This document shows, one piece after another, positions 23,668-34,051 of a stretch of 64,000 nucleotides of DNA. The notes under the pieces are model-generated. The model saw only the letters and a program-made list of their open reading frames with translations, had not been told where the DNA came from and did no database searches. The stretch is from Selaginella moellendorffii (Eukaryota > Streptophyta > Lycopodiopsida > Selaginellales > Selaginellaceae). The stretch covers positions 3,340,880 through 3,404,879 of the forward strand of contig NW_003314261.1 of assembly GCF_000143415.4 (NCBI RefSeq). The letters run 5' to 3'. Within the stretch, counting starts at the first letter, position 1. Every line of letters starts with the position of its first letter. The position numbers were made by a program, and so were the translations under genes.

Positions 23668-23972
23668 CTCCTTGCTTTCCAAGCTTGTGAAGCTCTTCAA
23701 CATCAACGCAAAAAGTGGTATGATCATCATTTATGGGCTAAGAGTTTTCAGGTAAGAGATCTTGTGTTGCTATATGAGGGCAAGTATTGGAAGTGTCTAG
23801 GCAAACTTAAGATCCTCTAGATTGGGCTTTATCATGTGAAGGCTGTGAATATCAATGGCTCAGTCAAGCTAGAGGATTTTGTTGGTAATCCTTTGCTCAC
23901 ACCTGTGAACAAAGCTCAACTACAGCACTACCAAGTTCCATCTGGAGAGGAGTGCAATGGGGACGGAGCATA
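23668..23972 (+). mobile_element. Second Ty3/gypsy pol relic, right part
   Basis: The frame interrupted at 22112 continues here: AFQACEALQHQRKKWYDHHL, then FQVRDLVLLYEGKYWK, then VNINGSVKLEDFVGNPLL. This is the usual post-integrase tail (KVGDLVLLY...) of plant gypsy elements. It ends at TAA 23970-23972 (... GDGA, stop) with at least one internal stop. It is inactive. Confidence 0.7.
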
Positions 23973-24360
23973 ATTATCACTAGGGTGATATTGAGGGCTA
24001 GAGCCAGCTCAAGAATAAGACTTGGTCGAAGTCAAGAGTTTTTTCCTTCTTTTTTTGGTTATAGTGGGGGAATAAGGGAATATTCAGCTAGAAATAGAGT
24101 GAATCCCTTGGTGCCAGAGGTTGATGACAAGGGGATGGCCAATTTCTAGAGATAGCATGCATGTAGAAGGAAGGGAGTGAAATAAAAGAAAAGGTTCTTG
24201 GAAGGATGTTTCGTCCAATAGCCTTGGAATGTGTGGAGTGGAGGTTGGCAATGCAACAGTGACTACAATTGTTTGGGGAGCACATTATAGTGAGAATCAC
24301 TCAAGATCAACCAATCTATGTGAGTTGTCCGACTTGTGAGCAGTGTAAGTAACAAAAGCG

Positions 24361-24540
24361 AACGACTTAAAAGACGATCCATAAAGGTTCAAATATAGAA
24401 GGAAAGGGCCTATGAACAAGAGTGCACCTCATTTTCCAATTGGTTAAGGGTCTTGGGATACTTGGGATTAAGTGTCCTTAGGTTTGAATAATACTGGGTT
24501 TAGTGACCTCTCAAGAAGTCCAAATCCAAGAGCTTATATT
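24361..24540. repeat. Direct repeat, first copy (about 170 bp)
   Basis: Matches 24762-24925 in the same orientation. Shared stretches are GACGATCCATAA, GGTTCAAATATAGA, TTTTCCAATT and GGTTTGAATA. It is probably part of an old retroelement or of a local duplication. Confidence 0.55.
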
Positions 24541-24761
24541 TGGTATTAAAAGGGTCTCGAGTTCAACTCTATTGATTAGCTTAAAAGAATCACCTCACAT
24601 GTTGATTGACATCTAGTAGGTCTAATTTGCTCCTAGCTAAGCTCGACCCAAGAGGTAGGGCCTCAAGAGAGTGAGGCTCTCAGGGAAGTTATGGCTCTTA
24701 TTTTTCGTTCACGAGGGCGTGAACTTGCAAGGAAGCATAGTGGATTATAAGCAACTAAAGG

Positions 24762-24925
24762 GAACGACTCGAGAGACGATCCATAAGGGTTCAAATATAG
24801 AGGGAAAGAAAAATGCACCCCTTTTCCAATTAGTTAAATGTTTTAAAATACGTAAGGTTAAATTTCCTTGGGTTTGAATAGTACTGTGTTGGGTGAACTT
24901 GAGAAGTTCAAATCTACAAGCAACC
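24762..24925. repeat. Direct repeat, second copy
   Basis: Partner of 24361-24540, with several indels. The two copies are about 220 bp apart. Confidence 0.55.
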
Positions 24926-25050
24926 CTAGGTTATGATGTTGGTAAAAGTTCTAGCAAAGGTTACATTAGGATGTTGGTAGAAGTTCTAGCAAAGGTTACA
25001 AATAGCCCTAGGTTAGGATGTTGTCAGAGGTTCTAGCAAAGGTCACTAAC
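24924..25050. repeat. Short tandem repeat, three imperfect units of about 35-45 bp
   Basis: Units share TTCTAGCAAAGGT preceded by ATGTTGGTAGAAG or variants, and two units also share CCCTAGGTTA. The stretch between it and the gene at 25424 is AT-rich and featureless. Confidence 0.6.
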
Positions 25051-25423
25051 GAGGCCAAGGATGAAGCTAGGCAATAGTGATTCTCCACGTCGCTGATGTG
25101 TTGTTGCAAAAAGAAACATTTAACAAGCAGATTTTTTAAAAATTATGTACATGTAGTGATTAAAACAATTACAAAAAGATCAAGAACAACTAACACCACT
25201 TATATATCCATTAATGCCTCCTTCTAATGTTTTTTTAGATCTTAATTTGTAAACCAAAAAACCTTAATTGCCTTCCTTCATAGAGGAGGTCTAGTGTACA
25301 ACACAAACTATTGTTATTATCAAAAGTTACGAAACAAATATTTTAATTTAAATAAGCAAACAATGCTTTTTACCATAATATAATTTGTGTTGGTCAAGAA
25401 GAAAATAAGTAGCTAGGGCATCC

Positions 25424-26782
25424 ATGGCGTGGGCGCACGAGGCCATGAGCCTGGAGGAGCTGATCCAGGTAGCGTCCGCGTTTCTCGATATTCTGGTGCT
25501 CGCGTCAGGCTACCAGTCTTCCGGTGCGCCCGTTTTTTGGCATCCTCTGGGCGTGGGCAGGGCAATGCGATGGGCGGCGCTCCTAGAGCGAGCAATGCGG
25601 GGGTTTCCAGCCACTGACCAGGGGCGCTCGTCCATGGAGATTCTCGACATGGCGCTGCTGGATCTCATGGACGCCACGCCCCATCCGCCGGGCCTGCCTC
25701 AGCTCTCATGCGGGCTACTCTCCACTGCGAGAAACGTCCTTGTAAGTTTCTTGATCCAGGCCTTTGGGATTGGCAACGGGCAGCTCGTCTCGCTCGTGGT
25801 GGCGGCCCCCGACACCGATCTCGCGGAGTTTCTCCGGGAGAGAAAGGGAGGATCCTCGGCCAGGAAGCGATCCTTCGATGAGTTTCAGGTTCCCGAGGCG
25901 ATCACTCTGGAGGTATTGTCGAGAGAGAGAGCAAAGTCGGGCTTGGATCGACTGGGTGAAGGGCTCGAGCGCGTCGAAGAGGAGATAAGTTCAAGCAGGT
26001 TGGTGAAAACGCGAGCTATTCCCATTTGGAAGGAAGATGGAACTAGTGATCACCCAGACACCAGTAGAGGAAGCTCTTGCCTTTGCGAGAGATGGTGCCA
26101 GGAAGCCATCTCCTACTGGACGTCGGCCAAGACGATCTACAAACTCACGGGAGCCATGACGATCTTCGACGCTGAGATGGAGCTGTGGATCCCGGTTTTG
26201 GATTCTTTGCACAGAAAGCCAGTGACTTCCGCGACGCAGGGTGACGAAGTTGTGGAGGTTGCCGAGCTCTGCTTGCTCTATCTTGCCTCTACTGCATGGA
26301 AGCTCGTTCTCCGCAAGCTCCTGGCTTCGCTCGTCCCTTCTTCTTCGCAAGCTTCTGAAGGAGGAGCGGTGAGCTTTCGAGAGATTCCACAGCAAAAGCG
26401 GGAAGAAGTGGAAAACTATTTCCTTGGATTGCTGCAAGCCAGGCGAGCAATCTGGTGGAAAGTCCCGGCCATCCTCGCGGCGGCGGCAGTGGCGATCAAG
26501 AACTCGGGCTTGTCCAGGAGCTACGTCGAGTCCATTGCGATTCACGTCCACTCCAAGGAGAGCTCCGGAATTTGCTTCTGCCATGCTTGCTGCTCAAGGC
26601 AGCAGTGCGAGCGATGCCAGGATCTAGTCCACGAGCGAACCTGGTGCGTTTTGCTGCTCAACCAGATGGAAGGGGAATTCCTCCAGCAGCTCAAGAGGCT
26701 CTACTTGAGAACTTGCGACTACGAAAACATTCGTCCTGGAGGTACCATAGTTTGGTCCGAGCATTCTTTCTTTCGAGTTTAA
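25424..26782 (+). CDS. Orphan protein with a C-terminal Cys/His cluster, function unknown
   Basis: An uninterrupted frame of 452 codons. I do not recognise the family. Residues 1-150 are predicted helical and hydrophobic/acidic (MSLEELIQVASAFLDILVLA, LLDLMDATPHPPGLPQ). A charged stretch at about 145-215 (RERKGGSSARKRSFDEF, ERVEEEISSS) looks disordered or coiled. Residues 220-375 are again helix-rich. At about 390-425 there is a dense cluster of Cys and His (ICFCHACCSRQQCERCQDLVH), spaced like a small zinc-binding module. GC-rich codon use and the clean frame argue for a real gene and against chance. A GTACCA near 26742 could be a donor for another 3' exon, so the last 13 residues are uncertain. 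It lies between retroelement debris and gene relics. Confidence 0.6.
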   Translation: MAWAHEAMSLEELIQVASAFLDILVLASGYQSSGAPVFWHPLGVGRAMRWAALLERAMRGFPATDQGRSSMEILDMALLDLMDATPHPPGLPQLSCGLLSTARNVLVSFLIQAFGIGNGQLVSLVVAAPDTDLAEFLRERKGGSSARKRSFDEFQVPEAITLEVLSRERAKSGLDRLGEGLERVEEEISSSRLVKTRAIPIWKEDGTSDHPDTSRGSSCLCERWCQEAISYWTSAKTIYKLTGAMTIFDAEMELWIPVLDSLHRKPVTSATQGDEVVEVAELCLLYLASTAWKLVLRKLLASLVPSSSQASEGGAVSFREIPQQKREEVENYFLGLLQARRAIWWKVPAILAAAAVAIKNSGLSRSYVESIAIHVHSKESSGICFCHACCSRQQCERCQDLVHERTWCVLLLNQMEGEFLQQLKRLYLRTCDYENIRPGGTIVWSEHSFFRV

Positions 26783-26979
26783 GCGGCAAGCCACACGATC
26801 GAGCACATACAGTAAGTGTTTGTTTTTCAATCGCTAGAGCTCATGAAGTTCTTAGAACTGCAGGTAACACTCGCCGATCTAAATACCAAGCCAGGATCGA
26901 GCAAAGTTCGGAAGAAAACGCCTCAAAATACATTTGAGATTTGCAGCCACTGCGTTTTGACATTTCCGTTTTCTCCAGC

Positions 26980-27480
26980 TCGGGAAAAATGTTCATACTG
27001 AGTGTTCCAAGTGATCTTCGCCCCTGGAGTCGAAAATTGCCAGGAAATCCTTGTCGAAATCGACAACCTTTCAATACCTTCGTAGGATAAAACTTGCACA
27101 AGCTCGGCGTCGCCAAATCCAACCAGCTTCAAGTTTGTTCTCCCGTCATCCACTCCGACGATCTTGCATTGACTTGCTGGGATTCCCCGCGGAGTGCAGA
27201 GGCAACACTTCGGTGTCGCTCAGATCTTCAAGCTTGAATCCCTCGGTCGTCACCGCCTGGCCAACGATCTTGTCAGCGTTCTCGAGCTTGCACCCCCATA
27301 GTCGAACTTGTTCTCATGGACTCCAGGATTTGCTCTAGAGATCTGGACGAAGCACCATGCATTGACTCAAACCGGCGTCCATGACGAGAAACAACCTTAG
27401 CTCTGGAGCTTGGTCGGGGAGATGCTCAAACCAGGAATCCATTCCTGAATCCCGCAATTGAAGAGAAATTCCGTTTCCTC
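26980..27480 (-). pseudogene. Decayed gene of unknown family
   Basis: On the minus strand, from about 27460 to 27000, protein-like pieces follow one another but switch frame and contain stops: DSWFEHLPDQAPELRLFLV, LENADKIVGQAVTTEGFKLE, then IVGVDDGRTNLKLVGFGDAE and LVQVLSYEGIERLSIS. The breaks near 27200 and 27300 look like frameshifts in one former coding sequence. I do not recognise the family. Confidence 0.4.
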
Positions 27481-27545
27481 GATTCGGGTGGCATTTCGAG
27501 GCTCTCACGCGATCCCGTGCTCGTCATCTTGGTCGATTTCCACAC

Positions 27546-27758
27546 TTGGTGCTGGACAGGCTCGTCAACTACAAGGAGCTCACCGGAGCTCGGTATGGAG
27601 TGGTGGCCAATCTCGCTTCCTCCTGGCTGTGCAAGAGGGCCGCTCCAGCTTTCCTCCTCCTCTCGCGGTCCCTGGACAATCCCCTCCTGGCGTTTGGCTT
27701 TGCGATCGACCGGGCTCGCAGTGATCGTAGCAATCGAGCAAGCTCTTTTTCTCCTTGA
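27546..27758 (+). other. Short coding-like fragment, unrecognised
   Basis: A 70-codon frame of protein-like composition (LVNYKELTGARYGVVANLAS, then APAFLLLSRSLDNPLLAF) without start context or neighbouring exons. It may be an exon relic, possibly related to the orphan gene at 25424, but similarity was not established. Confidence 0.25.
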
Positions 27759-27759
27759 C

Positions 27760-29169
27760 GGCCTGTGGAACCTTGGGGAACCTCGTCTGCATGCGGCCTT
27801 GAGGTTGACGTGAGGGAACTGCTCTCTAAAAAAGCAGATAATTATGTTTAAAATATTATTATTTTAATTAACTATACAATTGAAGTTGAAAGAAGGTTCT
27901 TTGTCATTCTTTCTCAAGCTACTTGGCCCGTGAATCTCCTAGTGCAGTTCCATTGGAAAGACATACTTAAACAAGCCAACAAACCGTTGGAACGGATTAG
28001 AACGATTGCAGATTTTTTGCTATATAAGTTTGCTCAGATACGATTTAGAGTGGTATCGTGGCCCGTTTACGTTAAACCTGAGAAAAAAATCCTCCGCTAT
28101 TAGAGATCGTAGAGGAGCATCAATCAAGGCCTACTTGGTCTCATTGTTTATGAAGATTAGCTTGTTCGATACATACTCCACCATTTTTCGACTTCCTCAG
28201 CACAAGTGCAAGTAATCTGAAAGAAAGAACTCATTTGAGCTCTCACAAGACGTGGAAAAAAGCCTTGGAGATGGGTTTAGTGTTGTTGAAATATAATTAA
28301 TCATTGAGATTGTCACACACAAACTTAGCATATTACCAACATTGAAATCACAGCAATCAATAAATTCTATCAAGAGAATCTCTAAATTGTTTAAAAGAGT
28401 TCTAAATAATTTTCTGGTTTTTTACTAGTAGCACCATTCATGTTTAGTATTATTTATTAGTCCAATTGATCAATATGTGATTTAATTAAAAAATTTAAAA
28501 TTGTTTCTAGAAGAGTATGACTAGAGCTTTATATCAAATTTTTCTTCTAGAAAAAAATTACTTAAGAAAATGCAGGAAGTACATTATGAAGTATAATATA
28601 ATGTCACTAGTAATAATTAAAAAAATGGCCATTTGTGGCTTGCTTTTATGCGCAGAAATTCCCACTCGTTTATTATTTGTGTGACTAGCAAACTAAAAAT
28701 AAACTAAAACGATATAAAATATAGCTCTTGAAAGCTTATTTTACGGGACAGCAAGATATAAACATAAGGACAAGTATTTGATAATTTAAATACGTAGAAA
28801 AAACCGGGCCTTCATGACCATTCCATTCTATTTGTAAATATTTTATTTGAAATGATCCACCATTTTCAACAGTAATTAAATAATCGGATAAGGAATTTCC
28901 TTATATGGAATATTTAAAGTGCACAAAGGAACATTTACGAATTGCTTATAGCCATACTCGAGGTAATTAATAGTGTGGGCAAGCAAGGACATCAGCCAAG
29001 GAAAGATAGTCCTTGAGGCGGGAGCTGGTGACTAAGCAGCGGGAGACTTCTTTTAAAAGCAGCTTTCTTCTCCTAGCATTCCACTGGGCAATTTCTAGTA
29101 ATATTGAGTGCCATTGCAATCTCCAACAAAATTTATTTATTTATTATGTAATTTATGATCACAAGTTCT
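27760..29169. other. AT-rich intergenic region
   Basis: Very AT-rich sequence without a supported gene. No terminal repeats or RNA genes were recognised. Confidence 0.4.
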
Positions 29170-31096
29170 TTAGTTGCCGGTGAAACCACGACTCTGGAAT
29201 GGCACGCATGAAACAAGAGGAGCATCCATCGCTGTAGCCAGTCCATCGATTCCACCTGCAATTCCATCCGATAAGTCCTTGAAAGCTTTGTGTCCGAGCT
29301 TCATCACGTCCTCCACTAGCATGAGCACCAATTCCTTGGTGACATGCTCCATCGCAAAGACGTGTGAATAGAGGCGTTGCACACCATTGACAACTAGCGT
29401 CTCGTTGGAGAGGCTGTACTTGAGCACCAGGTCATGGTTGAGCTGCCGGAAACGAACAGTGAGCGAGAGTGGAGATCGTGCAACCCAGAGATCGAGCTTG
29501 AGTTTCTTCCCCAGCTCCGTCATGGTTTTGTAGATGAATCGTGCCATCCCCTGGCACTTCACGGCCTTGTCAATCTGCTGCTTGAGTGTATGCTTGGAGA
29601 TGTAGCTCCAGTAGAAGACCGCCGAAAGGCCATTCCTGGAGCCAGCAAAGGTGGTGTCTGGAGTGAGTGTAGATCGGATTGCTCGGTGGGTTGATTTGGT
29701 ACCTGGAAGAGCCACAACTTTCGTCAACGTTTTTCATCAGGTGGCGTAAGAACATCACCTTCTCTTGGACATGAAAAGTCCGCATGGAATTGGCGCACCC
29801 ATCCACTTGTGCCCGCTCATTGAGATGGAATGCACAGCGTCCAGGCTGAAATCAAACTCGGGCGCGACTTCCACAGCGTCACCATCCTCAAACTTGCAGC
29901 CCTCTTCCGCGGCCAGCTTCAGATATGGAATGTAAGCAGCACCGAGTGCGCCATCGACGTGGACCCAAAATCCCGTCCGTACACTCTCCTTGCCGCCGGC
30001 GTCGATGACCCGCTTGTCGTGGCCGTAGAACTGGAAGATGGGCATGAGCGCGGCCATGGCCTTAACGACGCTATCATAGGCCCCCTTGAAGGTGGTGCCA
30101 TAGTTGAGGTTAACGAAGATGGGGTGGCCCCTCCGTGCAAAGAAGAGCACTAGCTCCGCGAGAGACTGGGTGTGGATGGTTCCATCCTCGAGGCCCTCCT
30201 CGTACGAGGGGACCTCGTCCGGCCACTTCCCATCTTGGGCGATCGGGCACATCCCGGGGTACTTCTCCTCGCCCACCACTCCGAAAGTGGGGATGCCGAT
30301 GAGCCGGGTCGCCTTTGCGAACGAGTAGTGCGTGTCCTCCGAATAGAACGCAACCGGCGAGAAGTAGTTCTCACAAAACTCGTCGGAGCATTCTGGGAAT
30401 GGAGCTGCGCTCCTTGCCTGGCTTGGGGCGGGCTTGGCATTTGGAGGCACGGCTGCTTGGCGATAGACAAGCCGCGGAGCCGCCGCCTTCTTTGTGTCTC
30501 CGCCGGATTCCATGAGGAGGATTTTGCCACCGAGGTAGTCTCGGGCATTCCACAGTGCGTACATGTTGCCTTCGGTGGATCCCATGGTGAGGAGGAATCC
30601 CCAGTAGCTGTTCCCTTCCTCGTCACCCAGGAGGGCCGATTTATGAGGCCAGTTCGCGTTCCACAGCGACGCGTAGTAGTCGAGCACGGCGCGCTCCATG
30701 AACTTGGTGTTGGTGGTGCAAGTACCCTCCACAAATGGGTCCCCAATGTTGTTCACCTGGGATCATAGTAACCACAGATAACAATGACCATGATTATCTA
30801 CTTACATGCACGTTGAGGAAGTCATTCAGTTCGTCGAAGCTCATCTTCTGGTTGGCCTGGAAGCCCATGAAGTGGGACTGCTGCTGCTTGAGATAGTCGA
30901 GCGACTTGTTAAGGGCCTCCTTGCGGGCTTGCAGACGGTTGGACGGATGCTCTTGGAGCTTGCTGTCCCTCAAGCTCGACGCAAGATCAAAGTTGACACC
31001 CTCGAGAGCTTTGGGAAGTGGAGGATAGACATAATCGTCAGTGGTGGGAGGGGAAACGCGCTGCGCGGGAGATAGATCACTCATGGAACTCGCCAT
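29170..31096 (-). CDS. PLP-dependent group II amino-acid decarboxylase, with a frameshift
   Basis: There are three exons on the minus strand: 30806-31096, 29759-30756, 29170-29702, about 610 residues. It should decarboxylate an amino acid (histidine, serine or aromatic) to an amine; the substrate cannot be read from sequence. PLP-fold signatures are LTMGSTEGNMYALWNARDYL, VAFYSEDTHYSFAKATRL, VNLNYGTTFKGAYDSVV, the Asp in GFWVHVDGALG and the Schiff-base Lys in SMSGHKWMGAPIP. The C-terminal domain continues with TTFAGSRNGLSAVFYW. The spliced frame entering exon 3 (YQINPPSNPIYT) and the conserved frame after it (TPDTTFAGSR) do not match. About two bases are missing near 29661-29670, and no alternative splice repairs this. 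The gene is therefore a young pseudogene, an allele with a lesion, or carries a sequence error. A broken partial copy lies just upstream. Confidence 0.85.
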
Positions 31097-31444
31097 ATTG
31101 ATGGAAGGATTGATCAAGAACCCGATGCTAAGAGAGAAAAAGGACTAGTGTGTGCTGAGCAATGGAAACTGTTTATATGCAAGATCAACCACGAGAAAAG
31201 CGTGGAGCAAAGTTCTAGCTTGAAGGGTCAAGTGTCCCTTTCAAGAAATCAGATAAGTAAAGGATTGGGACCATAAAATTCATTCTTTGATGCCAGCGAT
31301 GGAAGAATACAAAATCGTAAGGTGTCACCGTATATATTCAAATTGGTATTTTATGATGGTGCAAGGATTACTACAAAGTTGCATTGAAAAATAGCGTTGC
31401 ACAGAAAATGCAATCTTATTATAATGTTGCAAAATATTGTTTAT

Positions 31445-31745
31445 GTTATAGAGGAGGAATCCCCAGTAGCTGTTCCCTTCCTCGTCACCCAGGAGGTCCC
31501 ATTTGTGAGTTCGTGTTCCACAACGGTGCGTAGTCTCCACAAATGCATAGTGACCACAGCCAATCAATATCCAGCCAATCATACGATATACTTCCATGCA
31601 CGTCGAGGAAGTCCTGCAATTCGTCAAAGGTCATCTTCTGGTTGGCCATGAAGTGGGACTGCTGCTGCTTGAGATAGGATCATGCAACTCGCCATGTTGA
31701 TGGATGGATCGAGAGGAGCCGAATGCTAAGAACGGGAAAGAACTT
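31445..31745 (-). pseudogene. Truncated duplicate of the decarboxylase gene (promoter, exon 1 and exon 2 pieces)
   Basis: Two blocks match the complete gene in the same order and strand. 31450-31535 matches the exon 2 part at 30590-30680 (the GDEEGNSYWGFLL region). 31590-31680 matches exon 1 at 30810-30905 (QQQSHFM region) and runs straight into the start-codon region (compare 31075-31190 with 31676-31780). The middle of exon 1 and most of exon 2 are deleted, and frames are broken. It cannot encode an enzyme. Confidence 0.8.
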
Positions 31746-31749
31746 GTGC

Positions 31750-33085
31750 TGAGCATGGTTATGGAAACTCGGGGACGTTTATATCCAAGAGTAGTACAGT
31801 ACGGGACCAAGCACAAAATAAAAGCTTTGTTTTCAAATGTCTTGCTCAACCCACATGTATAATTGTAACCGTATAGAATGGCAAGTTCACTGCGGCATTT
31901 TCATCTATGTAATGGAATAGATGGAATAGAGAGGTACGGTCATTTTCTTACCTCTCTATCACAGCGTGCTTTTGTTTTGGCGATGCAGGAGATTTGAGAA
32001 ACGCTTGGCATTCAGCTTTATCTTTTATGGCTTTCAGAATCTGTGTCATTTCAAGTAATGAGAAGCTTTTGTAGTATTACTGACTTCAGTCCTACACAAG
32101 GAACTATACATGGTTAAGGATATACACGTAACCATTATTAAACCTGGGAGAAAGTGAACAAAATCTGTAGCAAAATGCATCCTAGTGGACATTTTCCCTC
32201 CTGCCTCCCCATCCAGTATCCTTCTAAGTGAAGCAAGCGCACATCAGCAGAGGTTAGATTTCGGACCGATGACAATAGCAACCAATCGGCTTATCTACAA
32301 ATTAAAAGCTAAAAATGTTGAAAGTTCCATCATGTTGGCCGGTACTCATACGGCTACATACTCCCAGCAAGCTCACAATGAGACATTCTTTATTTAAAAT
32401 CCTTTCCTAACTCGTCCAAGAAGTGGAGATGGCGCGGTGGGAACCCTTTTCCTCCACGTCCTAGCGACAGTGTCCACGTCTCTCTGAGGGAATCGCGTTG
32501 CTACGCAGGGCTATGTTGGTAACCTTGTTAGATTTTAAAGAAGCATTAGACTTGTTTTGTTGTCCAGATAAAGACTTTAACTCTAAGTGTGTGTGTGTGT
32601 ACGCAAAATCACATCTATTTGAAGCGGCTAGCAACACAACAAGCTTCACCTCGCTGGGTCCTAGGGCTTGTAGCTCCGAAAAGAGAACGATTAAATTATA
32701 ACATGCTACCTAAATACTTATTGGTTTGCTTAAACAAACCTATACTAGGATGGTAGTGAATATACCTAGAATATGCTTAGATATTTTAGGATATTCTACC
32801 ATCTAACGGTTGGTATTCATTTAGATTAATTTGGTATTTATAATTTATAAACATGTTTATAATTTATAAACTTTCCTAAACCCTTTCTAGTATATTCTTT
32901 TTTATTCTATCATCTTGTGTTTATAAATTACAAACATGCTTATAATTATAAACTTTATTTTATCAATTAAATTAATAAGTAATAATAAAACTACCATTAA
33001 GCCAACCAAGCATTGCTATAGCAATTTATTTTAGACCTCGGATGACCCTTGCTGTAAAACTCGCTGCTGAAGATAGAAATCTCAA
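31750..33085. other. AT-rich intergenic region
   Basis: No gene is supported. Near-identical short AT motifs (TATAATTTATAAAC and similar) recur at 32830-32960, a small local repeat. Nothing else is seen. Confidence 0.35.
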
Positions 33086-33915
33086 TTATTTTGGCTTGCC
33101 AACCAGAAGATGGACAGGCCAAGTCACCGTTTTCACCACCATAGGATCACCGGCCCAGCTCTTCTCAAATGCCGGCCGAAACTCCTCCAATATGGCCACC
33201 CCCTTGTCATGGCGGTCTGTACGGCGGACCACGACCGGAAGTAGGCCAAGAGCTGGCCCAAATTGAGCCGCTTGATCGACTCGAACCGTAACGGCCCCGT
33301 ACTAGCCTGGCCCGCGACCGGCTCAAACGGGAAGTCGATTGTACGGTAGCCGTTGTCCACGAGCTGCCGCTGTGGCGCCCAGTAGGGCGACGTGGCCGCG
33401 TAGAACTCGGTGAGGACGGCGTCCACGTCTGCGTCCACGTGGCAGAGCTGGTAGCACCACGCGGCCAGCACGCCCGGGCGGTCGCCGCCACGGCGGAGCA
33501 TCGCGCCGACGTGGCCGTAGAAGGCGTCCAGGTCGAACCAGTGGAGGGCCTGCGCGACGGTGACGAGGTCGAGCGAGTGGTCGGGGCCGATCACCGAGTG
33601 GAGCTCGTCGCGGGTGATCGATTTGGAAGTCACGGCGTATTTGATGTTTGGGCGCTGCGGGGCTTGCTGGAGCTGCTGGGAGCTCACGTCCGTCGCGATC
33701 ACTCGATCGAAGATCTCTGCGAGCTAAGAAACCCCCAAAAATTCTAGACAAACCCCGGCTTGGCTTACCTTGATCGCAGCTTGCCCATTTCCAGTGCCCA
33801 CGTCCCACACGCATCCATGGTGCGTAACCGACGCCAGGAATTCGAAGAGGGAATCCGGATAATCGGGGCGCGCAGCCGCGTAGATCTCCGCCTGGGTATC
33901 AAACAGCCCCGCCAT
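33086..33915 (-). CDS. SAM-dependent class I methyltransferase (embryo-abundant-related type), with a frameshift
   Basis: There are two exons on the minus strand: 33769-33915 and 33086-33723, giving about 261 residues if the lesion is ignored. SAM motif I is clear in [12 protein letters not shown]. It is followed by [12 protein letters not shown] (motif II acidic residue), [18 protein letters not shown] and the conserved RSWSAVQTA region. The start [20 protein letters not shown] is typical of the Arabidopsis embryo-abundant-related methyltransferases. After SAVQTA the frame shifts by one base at about 33205-33210. The conserved tail ([15 protein letters not shown], then [14 protein letters not shown] and stop) lies in the next frame. 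Read without correction, the protein ends in an unrelated tail with a stop at 33133. The substrate is unknown; the family acts on small molecules. Confidence 0.82.
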
Positions 33916-34051
33916 GAAGAGCCCTAAAAACTGTAGCGACTTTGACAAGATAGCGCGGATATTCGCAAATTCAAAATGTACCGGGAAAAGTTACATTACT
34001 TTTCGTTTTCTCTTTGTTCTTCGTTTTTTTCGGTGTTCCCGTTCTTGCTAC

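Noticed and set aside
24924-25050. Short spaced repeats that resemble a small CRISPR array
   Set aside because: Units are imperfect and nearly contiguous with no unique spacers, and the context is a plant nuclear genome. They are a simple tandem repeat.
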